From Methylibium sp035476815 (GTDB lineage Bacteria > Pseudomonadota > Gammaproteobacteria > Burkholderiales > Burkholderiaceae_C), in the NCBI GenBank assembly GCA_035476815.1, contig DATILD010000034.1, positions 66,517 through 130,516 on the forward strand: a DNA stretch of 64,000 bases. The letters run 5' to 3'. The notes under the pieces were generated by a model. It was not told the origin of the DNA and did not search any database. It saw only the letters and a program-made list of their open reading frames with translations. The position numbers and the translations under genes are program-made. Numbering within the stretch: the first letter of the stretch is position 1; the number at the start of each line of letters is the position of its first letter. Below are positions 45,685-54,571 of the stretch, piece by piece.

Positions 45685-48342
45685 ATGACGATCCGCTACC
45701 TCGACCGCCTGCTCGAGCCCGCCTCGGTCGCACTGATCGGCGCGACGCCGCGGCCTGGCAGCGTCGGCAACACGGTCTGGCGCAACCTGCGCGGCGGCGG
45801 GTTCGCCGGGCCGGTGATGGCGGTGAACCCGGCGCACGACACGCTCGACGGCGAGCCGGTGTTCGCCCGCGTGGCCGACCTGCCGCAGGCGCCCGACCTG
45901 GCGGTGATCTGCACCCCGCCGGCCAGCGTGCCGGGGCTGATCGCCGAGCTCGGCGCGCGCGGCACCCGCGCGGCGGTGGTGCTCAGTGCCGGGCTCACGC
46001 CGGCGCACAAGCAGGCCGCGCTCGACGCCGCGCGGCCGCACTGCCTGCGGCTGCTCGGCCCCAACTGCATCGGCCTGATGACGCCGCGGCTCGGCCTGAA
46101 CGCGAGCTTCGCCCATACCGCCGCGCGGCCCGGCGACATCGCCTTCGTGTCGCAGTCGGGCGCGCTGGTGACCGCGATGCTCGACTGGGCCGGCGCGCGC
46201 GGTGTCGGCTTCTCGCACCTGGTGTCGATCGGCGAGCGCATCGACGTCGACTTCGGCGACCTGCTGGATCTGCTGGCCAGCGACGCCCACACGCGCGCGA
46301 TCCTGCTGTACATCGAGTCGATCGAGGCGCCGCGCAAGTTCATGTCCGCGGCGCGGGCAGCGGCGCGCAACAAGCCGGTGATCGTCGTCAAGGCCGGCCG
46401 CAGCGCCCAGGGCGCGCAGGCCGCCGCCTCGCACACCGGCGCGCTGGCCGGGGCCGACATCGTGTTCGATGCCGCGATCCGCCGTGCCGGCATGCTGCGG
46501 GTGGAGACGCTGCAGGAGCTGTTCCTCGCGGCCCAGACGCTCGCCAGGCTGCGCCCGACCCCCATCGAGGCCCTGACGGTGCTGACCAACGGCGGCGGCG
46601 GCGGCGTGCTCGCGGCCGATGCCGCCGAGCGCCAGGGGGTGCCGCTCTACCAGCCCGATGCGGCGATGCGGGGGCGGCTCGACGCGCTGCTGCCGCCGAC
46701 GTGGTCGCATGGCAACCCGATCGACATCATCGGCGACGCGCCGGTCGAACGCTACACGGCCGCGCTGGCCGCGCTGCTGGCCGAGCCGGCCACCGGGACC
46801 GTGCTGGTGCTGCACGCGCCGACCGCGATCGTCCGCAGCGACGCCATCGCGCAGGCCCTGCTGCCGCTGGCGAGCGGCGCCGCCGATCGCGTGATGGGCT
46901 GCTGGCTCGGCGAGACCGCCGTCGCGCGCGCCCGTGGCCTGTTCATCGAGGCCGGCATCGCCGACTACGCGACGCCGGAGGAGGCCGTGCACGCGCTGGC
47001 ACTGCTGCACACCTGGCGGCGCAACCAGGAGGCCCTGCTCGAGACGCCCGCGCGATCCACGCTGCCAGCGCCCCAGCTCGACGCGGCCCGCGCCATCGTC
47101 GCCGCGGCGCTGGCCGACGGCCGCGGCTGGCTGACCGACGCCGACGCGATGGCGCTGCTGGCGGCCTGCGGCGTGCCGGTGATCGCGACCCGCTTCGCCG
47201 CGCCCACCGAGGACGCGGCCGCCGCCGCGGCGGCCCAGACCGGCTACCCGGTGGCGCTGAAGATCGCGTCGCGCGACCTCCCCCACAAGTCCGATGTCGG
47301 CGGCGTGCTGCTCGGGCTGCGCGACGAGACCGAGCTGCGCGCGGCCGTCGCGGCGCTGCTGGCGCGCGTGCGCGAACGGCGTCCCGAGGCCCGGCTCGAC
47401 GGTCTGACGGTGCAGCGCATGGCCAGCCGGGTGAGGGCCCACGAGCTGATCGTCGGCGCCAGCGTGGACCCGCTGTTCGGGCCGGTGCTGCTGTTCGGTG
47501 CCGGCGGCACCGCGGTCGAGGTGCTGGCCGACCGCGCGGTGGCGCTGCCGCCGCTCAACCGCGCGCTCGCCGCCGACCTGGTGTCGCGCACCCGCATCGC
47601 GCGACTGCTGGCCGGCTACCGCGACCGGCCGGCCGCGCGGCTCGACGCGGTCTACGACACGCTGTCGGCGGTGGCCCGCCTGGTGGCCGAGCTGCCCGAG
47701 GTGGCCGAACTCGACATCAACCCGCTGCTGGCCGACGACCAGGGCGTGCTGGCGGTCGACGCGCGCGTACGCGTGTCGGCCGAGCGGCCCGGCGGCGGCG
47801 CGCGCTTCGCGATCCGGCCCTACCCGGGCGAGCTGGTCGACACGCTGGACTGGCGCGGCCAGCGCCTGCTGGTGCGCCCGATCCGCCCGGAGGACGAGCC
47901 GGCGCACCGCCGCTTCATCGAGCGGCTGTCGCCCGACGACATCCGCATGCGCATCTTCCACACCCGCCGCGAGTTGCCGCACAGCGAGCTGGCGCGGCTG
48001 ACCCAGATCGATTACGCGCGCGAGATGGCGCTGGTCGCGATCGAGGTCGACGCGGCGGGCCGCGAGGCCGACACGCTCGGCGTGGTGCGCCTCGTGGCCG
48101 ACCCCGACAACGTCGACGCGGAGTTCGCGATCATCGTGCGCAGCGACCTGAAGGGCCGCGGGCTCGGCCGGCTGCTGATGGCGCGGATCATCGACTACGC
48201 GCGCCACCACGGCACGCGCGGCCTCGTCGGCGACGTGCTGCGTGCCAACCGGGCGATGCTGGAGCTGGCCGCGCACTGCGGCTTCGAGGTCGACGCGGCG
48301 GACTCCGACGACGAGATCGTCCGGCTGCGCTTGCCGCTGTAG
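45685..48342 (+). CDS. ACD-like acyl-CoA synthetase/GNAT fusion, Pat-type protein lysine acetyltransferase
   Basis: 885 residues. CoA-binding domain at about 8-130 (VALIGATPRPGSVGNTVWRNL), succinyl-CoA-ligase-like domain (GPNCIGLM, FVSQSGALVTAMLDWA, SHTGALAGAD), ATP-grasp at about 470-690 (YPVALKIASRDLPHKSDVGGV), then C-terminal GNAT at about 725-880 (FAIIVRSDLKGRGLGRLLMARII). This layout is that of PatZ/Pat enzymes, which acetylate acetyl-CoA synthetase and other proteins. SHTG includes the His that is phosphorylated in true ADP-forming synthetases, so ligase activity should not be ruled out. Not in an operon. Confidence 0.9.
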   Translation: MTIRYLDRLLEPASVALIGATPRPGSVGNTVWRNLRGGGFAGPVMAVNPAHDTLDGEPVFARVADLPQAPDLAVICTPPASVPGLIAELGARGTRAAVVLSAGLTPAHKQAALDAARPHCLRLLGPNCIGLMTPRLGLNASFAHTAARPGDIAFVSQSGALVTAMLDWAGARGVGFSHLVSIGERIDVDFGDLLDLLASDAHTRAILLYIESIEAPRKFMSAARAAARNKPVIVVKAGRSAQGAQAAASHTGALAGADIVFDAAIRRAGMLRVETLQELFLAAQTLARLRPTPIEALTVLTNGGGGGVLAADAAERQGVPLYQPDAAMRGRLDALLPPTWSHGNPIDIIGDAPVERYTAALAALLAEPATGTVLVLHAPTAIVRSDAIAQALLPLASGAADRVMGCWLGETAVARARGLFIEAGIADYATPEEAVHALALLHTWRRNQEALLETPARSTLPAPQLDAARAIVAAALADGRGWLTDADAMALLAACGVPVIATRFAAPTEDAAAAAAAQTGYPVALKIASRDLPHKSDVGGVLLGLRDETELRAAVAALLARVRERRPEARLDGLTVQRMASRVRAHELIVGASVDPLFGPVLLFGAGGTAVEVLADRAVALPPLNRALAADLVSRTRIARLLAGYRDRPAARLDAVYDTLSAVARLVAELPEVAELDINPLLADDQGVLAVDARVRVSAERPGGGARFAIRPYPGELVDTLDWRGQRLLVRPIRPEDEPAHRRFIERLSPDDIRMRIFHTRRELPHSELARLTQIDYAREMALVAIEVDAAGREADTLGVVRLVADPDNVDAEFAIIVRSDLKGRGLGRLLMARIIDYARHHGTRGLVGDVLRANRAMLELAAHCGFEVDAADSDDEIVRLRLPL

Positions 48343-48357
48343 GGCGGGGGGCGGGGC

Positions 48358-50031
48358 TCAGCCCGTCGCCGCGGCGGCCCGCGCCAGCGCGCTGCGCACA
48401 TCGGGTGCCAGCGCGTCCGCGCCGAGCTGGGCGTCGAGGCCGCTGCGCTCGACGATCGAGCGCGGCTGCTCGTTCAGCCCGGCCAGCCACAGCCCGATGC
48501 CGCGCCGCCGCAGCGCGCGGTGCAGCTGCAGCAGCGCGTCGGCGCCGCTGGTGTCGAGCGAGATCAGCCGGTGCGTATCGAGCACCAGCGTCCGCGTGCC
48601 GTCGGGCAGCGTGTCGGCCAGCGCCTCGACGTGGTCCACCGCACCGAAGAACAGCGCACCGTAGAGGCGACGGACCACCACGCCGGCCGGGACCGCGCCG
48701 TCGTGCGCCTCGACCCGGAACAGCGAGGCCATGCGCCAGATGAAGAAGCCGCAGGCCAGCACCAGCCCGACCTCGACCGCCACCGTGAGGTCGAACACCA
48801 CGGTCAGGAAGAAGGTGCCCAGCAGCGTCACGCGGTAGGGCACGGTCAACCGGCGCAGGCGCGCGAACTCGTGCCACTCGCCCATGCTCCAGGCGACGAA
48901 CAGCAGGATGCCCGCCAGCGCCGCCAGCGGCACGTGCAGCGCCAGCGGCGCGGCGACCAGCACCACCGCCAGCAGCGTCAGCGCGTGCACCATGCCGGCC
49001 ACCGGGCTGCGGCCGCCGGCGCGCACGTTGGTCACGGTGCGCGCGATCGTGCCGGTGGCCGGGATGCCGCCGAACACCGGCGCGACCATGTTGGCCACGC
49101 CCTGCGCCATCAGCTCCTGGTTGGGGTCGTGGCGCGGCAGGTCGGTGGCGTTGTCGGCCACCCGCGCGCACAGCAGCGATTCGATCGCGCACAGCAGCGC
49201 GATCGTGATCGTCGGGATCACCAGCTGCTTGGCGCTGGCCCAGCTGAACGGCGGCAGTTCGAGCTGCGGCAAGGCCTGCGGGATGCCGCCGAAGCGGCTG
49301 CCGATCGTCTCCACCGGCAGGCCGAGCAGCGCGGTGGCGAGCGTTGCCAGCACGAGCGCGACGATGGTGCCGGGCAGGTGCGCGACCAGCCGCCGCAGCC
49401 GCCCGGCCGGCGTGGTCGGCGCGACCGGCATCGCGTAGGCCTTGGGCCACACCACCACCAGCGCGAGGCAGGCCAGGCCGATCACGAGCGCCGTCGGGTT
49501 GATGCTGTCGAGGTGCGACGCGAGCGTGCCGATCTGCGTCAGGAAGTCGGCCGGCAGCTTCTCGATCCGCAGCCCCAGCAGGTCCTTGAGCTGCGACAGG
49601 CCGATCAGCACCGCGATGCCGTTGGTGAAGCCGATCACGATCGCCACCGGGATGTAGCGCACCATCCCGCCGAGCTTCAGCGCGCCCATCGCGAACAGCA
49701 GCACGCCGGCGAGCGCGGTGGAGATCAGCAGATTGGTCAGCCCGTAGCGCTCGACGATGCCGTAGACGATGACGATGAAGGCGCCGGCCGGCCCGCCGAT
49801 CTGCACGTTCGAGCCGCCGAGCGCCGAGATCAGGAAGCCCGCGACGATCGCGGTGACCAGCCCCTGCTCGGGCTTGACGCCCGAGGCGATCGCGAAGGCC
49901 ATCGCCAGCGGCAGCGCGACGATGCCGACCGTGAGGCCGGCGGCGATGTCGGCCAGCAGGCGCTGGCGGTCGTAGCCTTTCAGCGCGTCGAGCAGACGCG
50001 GTCGGAACGGGTGCAGTCGGGGCAGGGCCAT
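48358..50031 (-). CDS. SulP family inorganic anion transporter with STAS domain
   Basis: 557 residues. About 11-12 membrane segments (25-430), with GLTVGIVALPLAMAFAIASGV near the start, IGGPAGAFIVIVYGIV, VIGFTNGIAVLIGLSQLK and the long NVRAGGRSPVAGMVHALTLL block. STAS domain at about 440-550 (TLVLDTHRLISLDTSGADAL). Substrate may be sulfate, bicarbonate or a dicarboxylate. The ribosome site GGAGG can be covered by a leader hairpin (50037-50080). The gene follows metG on the same strand after 127 bases. Confidence 0.93.
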   Translation of the reverse strand: MALPRLHPFRPRLLDALKGYDRQRLLADIAAGLTVGIVALPLAMAFAIASGVKPEQGLVTAIVAGFLISALGGSNVQIGGPAGAFIVIVYGIVERYGLTNLLISTALAGVLLFAMGALKLGGMVRYIPVAIVIGFTNGIAVLIGLSQLKDLLGLRIEKLPADFLTQIGTLASHLDSINPTALVIGLACLALVVVWPKAYAMPVAPTTPAGRLRRLVAHLPGTIVALVLATLATALLGLPVETIGSRFGGIPQALPQLELPPFSWASAKQLVIPTITIALLCAIESLLCARVADNATDLPRHDPNQELMAQGVANMVAPVFGGIPATGTIARTVTNVRAGGRSPVAGMVHALTLLAVVLVAAPLALHVPLAALAGILLFVAWSMGEWHEFARLRRLTVPYRVTLLGTFFLTVVFDLTVAVEVGLVLACGFFIWRMASLFRVEAHDGAVPAGVVVRRLYGALFFGAVDHVEALADTLPDGTRTLVLDTHRLISLDTSGADALLQLHRALRRRGIGLWLAGLNEQPRSIVERSGLDAQLGADALAPDVRSALARAAAATG

Positions 50032-50036
50032 GGATC

Positions 50037-50080
50037 CTCCGGGAACGGGTGGGGCGCGCGCAAGCAGCGCGCCCCCGGAG
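50037..50080 (-). promoter_or_regulatory. Leader hairpin that can pair with the sulP-type gene's ribosome site
   Basis: Read on the minus strand: CTCCGG and GGGCGCGC (arm 1), loop TGCTTGC, GCGCGCCC, eight unpaired bases, then CCGGAG, the last overlapping the GGAGG ribosome site (50036-50040) and leaving 4-5 bases before the ATG. The 6-bp outer and 8-bp inner stems are perfect. It might also slow transcription coming from metG. No T-run. Confidence 0.45.
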
Positions 50081-50158
50081 GTCCGCAGTGATGACGCTGG
50101 GCGATGAAGCGGCGGCGGCGCGTCGGTCCGCAGACCTGGCTGCGCGCGGCGCCGTGCA

Positions 50159-52201
50159 TCAGCGCACCCTCAGGCCCGGCACGGCGCCGGGCGTGGGTTC
50201 GAGCAGGTAGAGGCCCGGCCGGGCCTTCTCGTCGGCATGCGAGGCGGCCAGCACCATGCCCTCGCTGAGGCCGAACTTCATCTTGCGCGGCGCGAGGTTG
50301 GCGACCAGCACCGTCATCTTGCCGATCACGTCTTCCGGCTTGAAGGCCGACTGGATGCCGCTGAAGACGGTGCGGTGGCGGCCCTCGCCGGCGTCGAGCG
50401 TCAGGCGCAGCAGCTTGGTGCTGCCCTCGACGAGCGCGGCGTCGACGATCTTCGCGAGCCGCAGGTCGACCTTGGCGAAGTCGTCGATCGTGATCGTCGG
50501 CGCGAGGTCCTCGCCGCCGGGCTTCGGGGCCTCGACGGGCGGGGGCTCGAACAGGGCGTCGAGCAGCTTCGGGTCGACGCGCTGCATCAGGTGGCTGTAG
50601 GCGCCGATCGAATGGGCGCCGAGCAGCCGGCCGGCGTCGGCGAAGCGCAGCGGCTCGACCTTCAGAAAGGCCTCGACCTGCGCGGCCAGCGCCGGCAGCA
50701 CCGGCTTCAGGTAGATCGTCAGCAGGCGGAAGGCCTCGATGCAGGTGCTGCAGACGTCCTGCAGGCGGGCGTCATTGCCGGTTTGCTTGGCCAGCTCCCA
50801 GGGTTTGTTGGCGTCGACGTACTCGTTCACGCGGTCGGCCAGCGCCATCGTCTCGCGCAGCGCCTTGCCGTACTCGCGTTCGTCGTACAGGCGTGCGATG
50901 CCGTCGCCCGCCTGCTGCAGCCCGGCCAGCAGGTCACCGCCGTCGGGGCCGAGTTCGGCCGTCAGCTTGCCGTCGAAGCGCTTCGCGATGAAGCCGGCAG
51001 CGCGGCTGGCGATGTTGATGTACTTGCCGACCAGGTCGCTGTTGACCCGCGCGACGAAGTCGTCCGGGTTGAAGTCGACGTCCTCGACCCGGCCGTTGAG
51101 CTTGGCGGCGATGTAGTAGCGCAGCCACTCGGCGTTCAGCCCGAGCTCCAGGTACTTCAGCGGCGAGATGCCGGTGCCGCGGCTCTTGCTCATCTTCTCG
51201 CCGCTGACGGTGATGAAGCCGTGCACGAACACATGGTCGGGCGTGCGGCGCTCGCTGAAGTGCAGCATCGCCGGCCAGAACAGCGTGTGGAAGTAGACGA
51301 TGTCCTTGCCGATGAAGTGCACCTGCTCGGTGGCCGGGTCGGCGAGGAAGGCGTCGAAGTCCTTGCCGATCTTGCCGAAGTAGTTCTTCAGCGAGGCCAG
51401 GTAGCCGATCGGCGCGTCCAGCCAGACGTAGAAGTACTTGCCCGGCGCGTCCGGGATCTCGATGCCGAAGTAGGGCGCGTCGCGGCTGATGTCCCAGTCG
51501 GCCAGGCCGCCGTGGCCCTGCTCGTCGGTGCTGAACCACTCGCTGATCTTGTTCAGCACCTCGGGCTGCAGCCGGCCCGGGGCCTGGGTCCATTGCTTCA
51601 GGAAGTCGATGCAGCGGTGCGAGCTGAGCTGGAAGAAATGGTGCTCGCTGGTCTTCATCACCGGCGTGGCGCCGGTCAGCGTGGAGTAGGGGTTCCTCAG
51701 CTCGGTGGGCGTGTAGACCGCGCCGCAGACCTCGCAGTTGTCGCCGTACTGGTCCTTGGCGCCGCACTTCGGGCATTCGCCCTTGATGTAGCGGTCGGGC
51801 AGGAACATCTGCTTGACCGGGTCGAAGAACTGCTCGATCTCGCGCGTGAAGATCAGGCCGTTCCTGCGCAGCGCGCGGTAGGTGTCCTGGGCGAGCTGGT
51901 GGTTCTCGGCCCCGTCGGTCGAGTGCCAGTTGTCGAAGCCGATGTGGAAGCCGTCCAGGTACTGCTTGCGTCCGGCGGCGATGTCGGCGACGAATTGCTG
52001 CGGCGTCTTGCCGGCCTTCTCGGCCGCGATCATGATCGGTGCGCCATGCGCGTCGTCGGCGCAGACGAAGTGCACCTCGTGGCCCTGCATCCGCTGGAAT
52101 CGCACCCAGATGTCGGCCTGGATGTACTCCATCATGTGCCCGACATGAAAGGGCGCGTTGGCGTACGGCAGGGCGGTGGTGACGAAGAGCTGACGGGGCA
52201 T
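50159..52201 (-). CDS. metG: Methionyl-tRNA synthetase
   Basis: Charges tRNA-Met. 680 residues, class I. HIGH-equivalent FHVGH near residue 18-22, zinc-binding pairs CPKCGAKDQYGDNCEVCG, KMSKS in SGEKMSKSRGTG, and a C-terminal EMAP/tRNA-binding domain (about 565-680, beginning ITIDDFAKVDLRLAKIVDA) that dimerises the enzyme. Starts at ATG MPRQLFVTTALPYANAP. Divergent from apbC with 165 bp between. A TACAAT -10-like hexamer lies at 52244-52249 on the minus strand, 43 bases before the ATG. Confidence 0.97.
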   Translation of the reverse strand: MPRQLFVTTALPYANAPFHVGHMMEYIQADIWVRFQRMQGHEVHFVCADDAHGAPIMIAAEKAGKTPQQFVADIAAGRKQYLDGFHIGFDNWHSTDGAENHQLAQDTYRALRRNGLIFTREIEQFFDPVKQMFLPDRYIKGECPKCGAKDQYGDNCEVCGAVYTPTELRNPYSTLTGATPVMKTSEHHFFQLSSHRCIDFLKQWTQAPGRLQPEVLNKISEWFSTDEQGHGGLADWDISRDAPYFGIEIPDAPGKYFYVWLDAPIGYLASLKNYFGKIGKDFDAFLADPATEQVHFIGKDIVYFHTLFWPAMLHFSERRTPDHVFVHGFITVSGEKMSKSRGTGISPLKYLELGLNAEWLRYYIAAKLNGRVEDVDFNPDDFVARVNSDLVGKYINIASRAAGFIAKRFDGKLTAELGPDGGDLLAGLQQAGDGIARLYDEREYGKALRETMALADRVNEYVDANKPWELAKQTGNDARLQDVCSTCIEAFRLLTIYLKPVLPALAAQVEAFLKVEPLRFADAGRLLGAHSIGAYSHLMQRVDPKLLDALFEPPPVEAPKPGGEDLAPTITIDDFAKVDLRLAKIVDAALVEGSTKLLRLTLDAGEGRHRTVFSGIQSAFKPEDVIGKMTVLVANLAPRKMKFGLSEGMVLAASHADEKARPGLYLLEPTPGAVPGLRVR

Positions 52202-52243
52202 GGAGTCGGTGCCGCGGGGCAGGGGCCGGCAGGTAGGCGGATG

Positions 52244-52249
52244 ATTGTA
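52244..52249 (-). promoter_or_regulatory. Candidate metG -10 element (TACAAT)
   Basis: One mismatch to TATAAT, in the metG-apbC divergent spacer and about 43 bases upstream of metG. The -35 region at the right distance is GC-rich. A TAGACT at 52325-52330 is a similar weak candidate for apbC on the plus strand. Confidence 0.35.
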
Positions 52250-52366
52250 GGTGTCGCCCCCGGCGCACCGCCCCGGCCCGCGGCCGGGCTTGCCCATGCG
52301 ACGGTCCCGACAGAGGCCCTGGGCTAGACTTCCCCGTTGTTCCGCCCCCCGACTGCATAGGCTCCC

Positions 52367-53464
52367 ATGTCCCTGCCCCCGTCCGACAGCGCCGTGCTCG
52401 CCGCGCTGAAGTCCGTCGTCGATCCCAACACCGGCCGCGACTTCGTGTCGACGAAGCAGGTGAAGAACCTCAAGGTCGAGGCGGGCGACGTCAGCTTCGA
52501 CGTCGAGCTCGGCTACCCGGCCAAGAGCCAGATCCCGGCGCTGCGCAGGGCGCTGATCGCCGCGGCGCGCAGCGTGGCGGGGGTCGAGAACGTCAGCGCC
52601 AACCTCGCGACCAAGGTCACGGCCCACGCGGTGCAGCGCGGCGTGCAGCTGCTGCCGCGGGTCAAGAACATCGTCGCCGTGGCCTCGGGCAAGGGCGGCG
52701 TCGGCAAGAGCACCACCGCCGTGAACCTGGCGCTCGCGCTGGCCGCCGAGGGCGCCTCGGTCGGCATCCTCGACGCCGACATCTACGGCCCCAGCCAGCC
52801 GATGATGCTGGGCATCGAGGGCAAGCCCCAGAGCGCCGACGGCCAGACCATGGAGCCGCTGGAGAACTACGGCGTGCAGGTGATGTCGATCGGCTTCCTG
52901 GTCGAGGCCGACAACCCGATGATCTGGCGCGGCCCGATGGCCACCCAGGCGCTCGAGCAGATGCTCAAGCAGACCAACTGGCGCGAGCTCGACTACCTGA
53001 TCGTCGACATGCCGCCCGGCACCGGTGACATCCAGCTCACGCTCAGCCAGCGCGTGCCGCTGACCGGCGCGGTGATCGTCACGACGCCGCAGGACATCGC
53101 GCTGCTCGACGCCCGCAAGGGCCTGAAGATGTTCGAGAAGGTCGGCGTGCCCATCCTCGGCGTGGTCGAGAACATGGCGGTGCATGTCTGCACGAACTGC
53201 GGCCATGCCGAGCACATCTTCGGCGCCGACGGCGGCAAGAAGATGAGCGCCGAGTACGGCGTGTCCTACCTGGGCGCGCTGCCGCTGAGCCTCAGCATCC
53301 GCGAGCAGGCCGACGCCGGCCACCCGACGGTGGTGAGCGACCCGGACGGCGAGATCGCCTCGATCTACAAGACCGTGGCGCGCCAGATCGCCGTGAAGAT
53401 CGCCGAGAAGGCCAAGGACTACTCGTCCAAGTTCCCGACGATCGCGATCTCCAAGACCACCTGA
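52367..53464 (+). CDS. apbC: Iron-sulfur cluster carrier protein ApbC/Mrp
   Basis: 365 residues, MinD-like P-loop ATPase that transfers Fe-S clusters. N-terminal DUF59/MIP18 domain (about 8-85), Walker A SGKGGVGKST, ADIYGPSQP, PPGTGDIQLTL and the cluster-binding CTNC in the C-terminal third. Starts at ATG MSLPPSDS. The next gene (DUF3305) begins only 10 bases downstream, so it shares an operon with the formate dehydrogenase maturation genes, one of which carries about five Fe-S sites. Confidence 0.95.
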   Translation: MSLPPSDSAVLAALKSVVDPNTGRDFVSTKQVKNLKVEAGDVSFDVELGYPAKSQIPALRRALIAAARSVAGVENVSANLATKVTAHAVQRGVQLLPRVKNIVAVASGKGGVGKSTTAVNLALALAAEGASVGILDADIYGPSQPMMLGIEGKPQSADGQTMEPLENYGVQVMSIGFLVEADNPMIWRGPMATQALEQMLKQTNWRELDYLIVDMPPGTGDIQLTLSQRVPLTGAVIVTTPQDIALLDARKGLKMFEKVGVPILGVVENMAVHVCTNCGHAEHIFGADGGKKMSAEYGVSYLGALPLSLSIREQADAGHPTVVSDPDGEIASIYKTVARQIAVKIAEKAKDYSSKFPTIAISKTT

Positions 53465-53474
53465 GGACGACGCG

Positions 53475-53963
53475 ATGGGCAGCTCCGACCGTCCGGCGCT
53501 GCAACTCGCGGTCGTGATCGAGCGCGAGAAGAGTCCCAACCGCTGGGAGGACTGGCGCTTCCGCATCGTCGAGGTGCTGCCCGACGAGGCGGGCTTCGGC
53601 CCCTCACCGCGGCTGCTGCGCGACGACGGCAAGCTCTCGCGCTGGCTGCACCCGGGGCTCAAGCTCGAGCTGTTCCGCGACGAGGGCGAGGGCTATTTCC
53701 TCAACCTCACGTCCGGCGCGCCGGTGTGGTTCGTGATGTGGCGCATCGACGATGCCGATCCGTCGCGCGCCTGGCCCGAGATCGTCAGCGTGTCCTACAA
53801 CGAGGCCGGCCGCTGGCTCGACGCGCAGGAGCGCGTCGACAACCTGCCGCTGCCGCCCGACGTGGCCGCCTGGCTGCAGGCCTACACCGACGAGCATTAC
53901 AAGCCCGAGCCGAAGCAGCGCAAGCGGCCGGCGTCGTTCCAGCGGCCGGAGGACCGGCGATGA
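53475..53963 (+). CDS. DUF3305 family protein (formate dehydrogenase cluster)
   Basis: 162 residues. AVVIEREKSPNRWEDWRFRIVEVLPD and YFLNLTSGAPVWFVMWRI are family blocks, followed by PEIVSVSYNEAGRWLDAQERVDNLPLPPDV. Soluble, no signal peptide. DUF3305 and DUF3306 genes occur together before the ferredoxin-like and TorD-like genes of respiratory formate dehydrogenase clusters. Role probably in enzyme maturation; the mechanism is unknown. Overlaps the next ATG by ATGA. Confidence 0.9.
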   Translation: MGSSDRPALQLAVVIEREKSPNRWEDWRFRIVEVLPDEAGFGPSPRLLRDDGKLSRWLHPGLKLELFRDEGEGYFLNLTSGAPVWFVMWRIDDADPSRAWPEIVSVSYNEAGRWLDAQERVDNLPLPPDVAAWLQAYTDEHYKPEPKQRKRPASFQRPEDRR

Positions 53964-54571
53964 GCGGGGAGCAGGGCTTCTTCGCACGCTGGTCGCGCCG
54001 CAAGGTCGAGGGCCAGCGCGGCGAGCCCTTATCGCCCGAGGCGCCGGCCGTGCAGCCCGTCGCCGTCGCCGACGCCGACGCCGCGGTGGCGGTGCCGGCT
54101 CCGCCGGTCGTGCCGCAGGTCCCTGCAGCCGTCGAGACCCCGCCCAGCCTCGACGACGTCGCCGCCCTCGCGCCCGGCGACGAGGTGTCGCGCTTCGTCG
54201 CGCGCGGCGTCGACGAGGCGGTTCGGCGTGCCGCGGTCAAGAAGCTGTTCACCGACCCGCACTTCAACATCATGGACGGGCTGGACACCTACATCGACGA
54301 CTACGGCAAGCCCGACCCCATCCCCGCCGCGATGCTGCGGCAGATGAACCAGTCGCGCGCGCTCGGACTGTTCTCCGACGAGGACAAGCCCCAGGTGCCG
54401 GCCGGGCCCGCAGCCGCCACCATCCCCGCCCAGGACGCAGACCCGGCGGCCGCCCCCGCGGCCGAGGCCGTGCCCCAGACCGACGATGAAGACCCTGATC
54501 TGCAACTGCAACCAGACGATGCCGCTCGACGGCCCGGCGCTGACGAAGGCGCTGGGTCCGGCGGCGTCTGA
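53960..54571 (+). CDS. DUF3306 family protein (formate dehydrogenase cluster)
   Basis: 203 residues. Begins MSGEQGFFARWSRRKVEGQ (family start), then a Pro/Ala/Val-rich linker, the conserved core SLDDVAALAPGDEVSRFVARGVDEAVRRAAVKKLFTDPHFNIMDGLDTYIDDY, and an acidic, low-complexity tail. The last 86 bases lie over the start of the ferredoxin gene in another frame. That is a long overlap, but both the start of that gene (MKTLICNCN) and this frame look genuine. Confidence 0.88.
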   Translation: MSGEQGFFARWSRRKVEGQRGEPLSPEAPAVQPVAVADADAAVAVPAPPVVPQVPAAVETPPSLDDVAALAPGDEVSRFVARGVDEAVRRAAVKKLFTDPHFNIMDGLDTYIDDYGKPDPIPAAMLRQMNQSRALGLFSDEDKPQVPAGPAAATIPAQDADPAAAPAAEAVPQTDDEDPDLQLQPDDAARRPGADEGAGSGGV

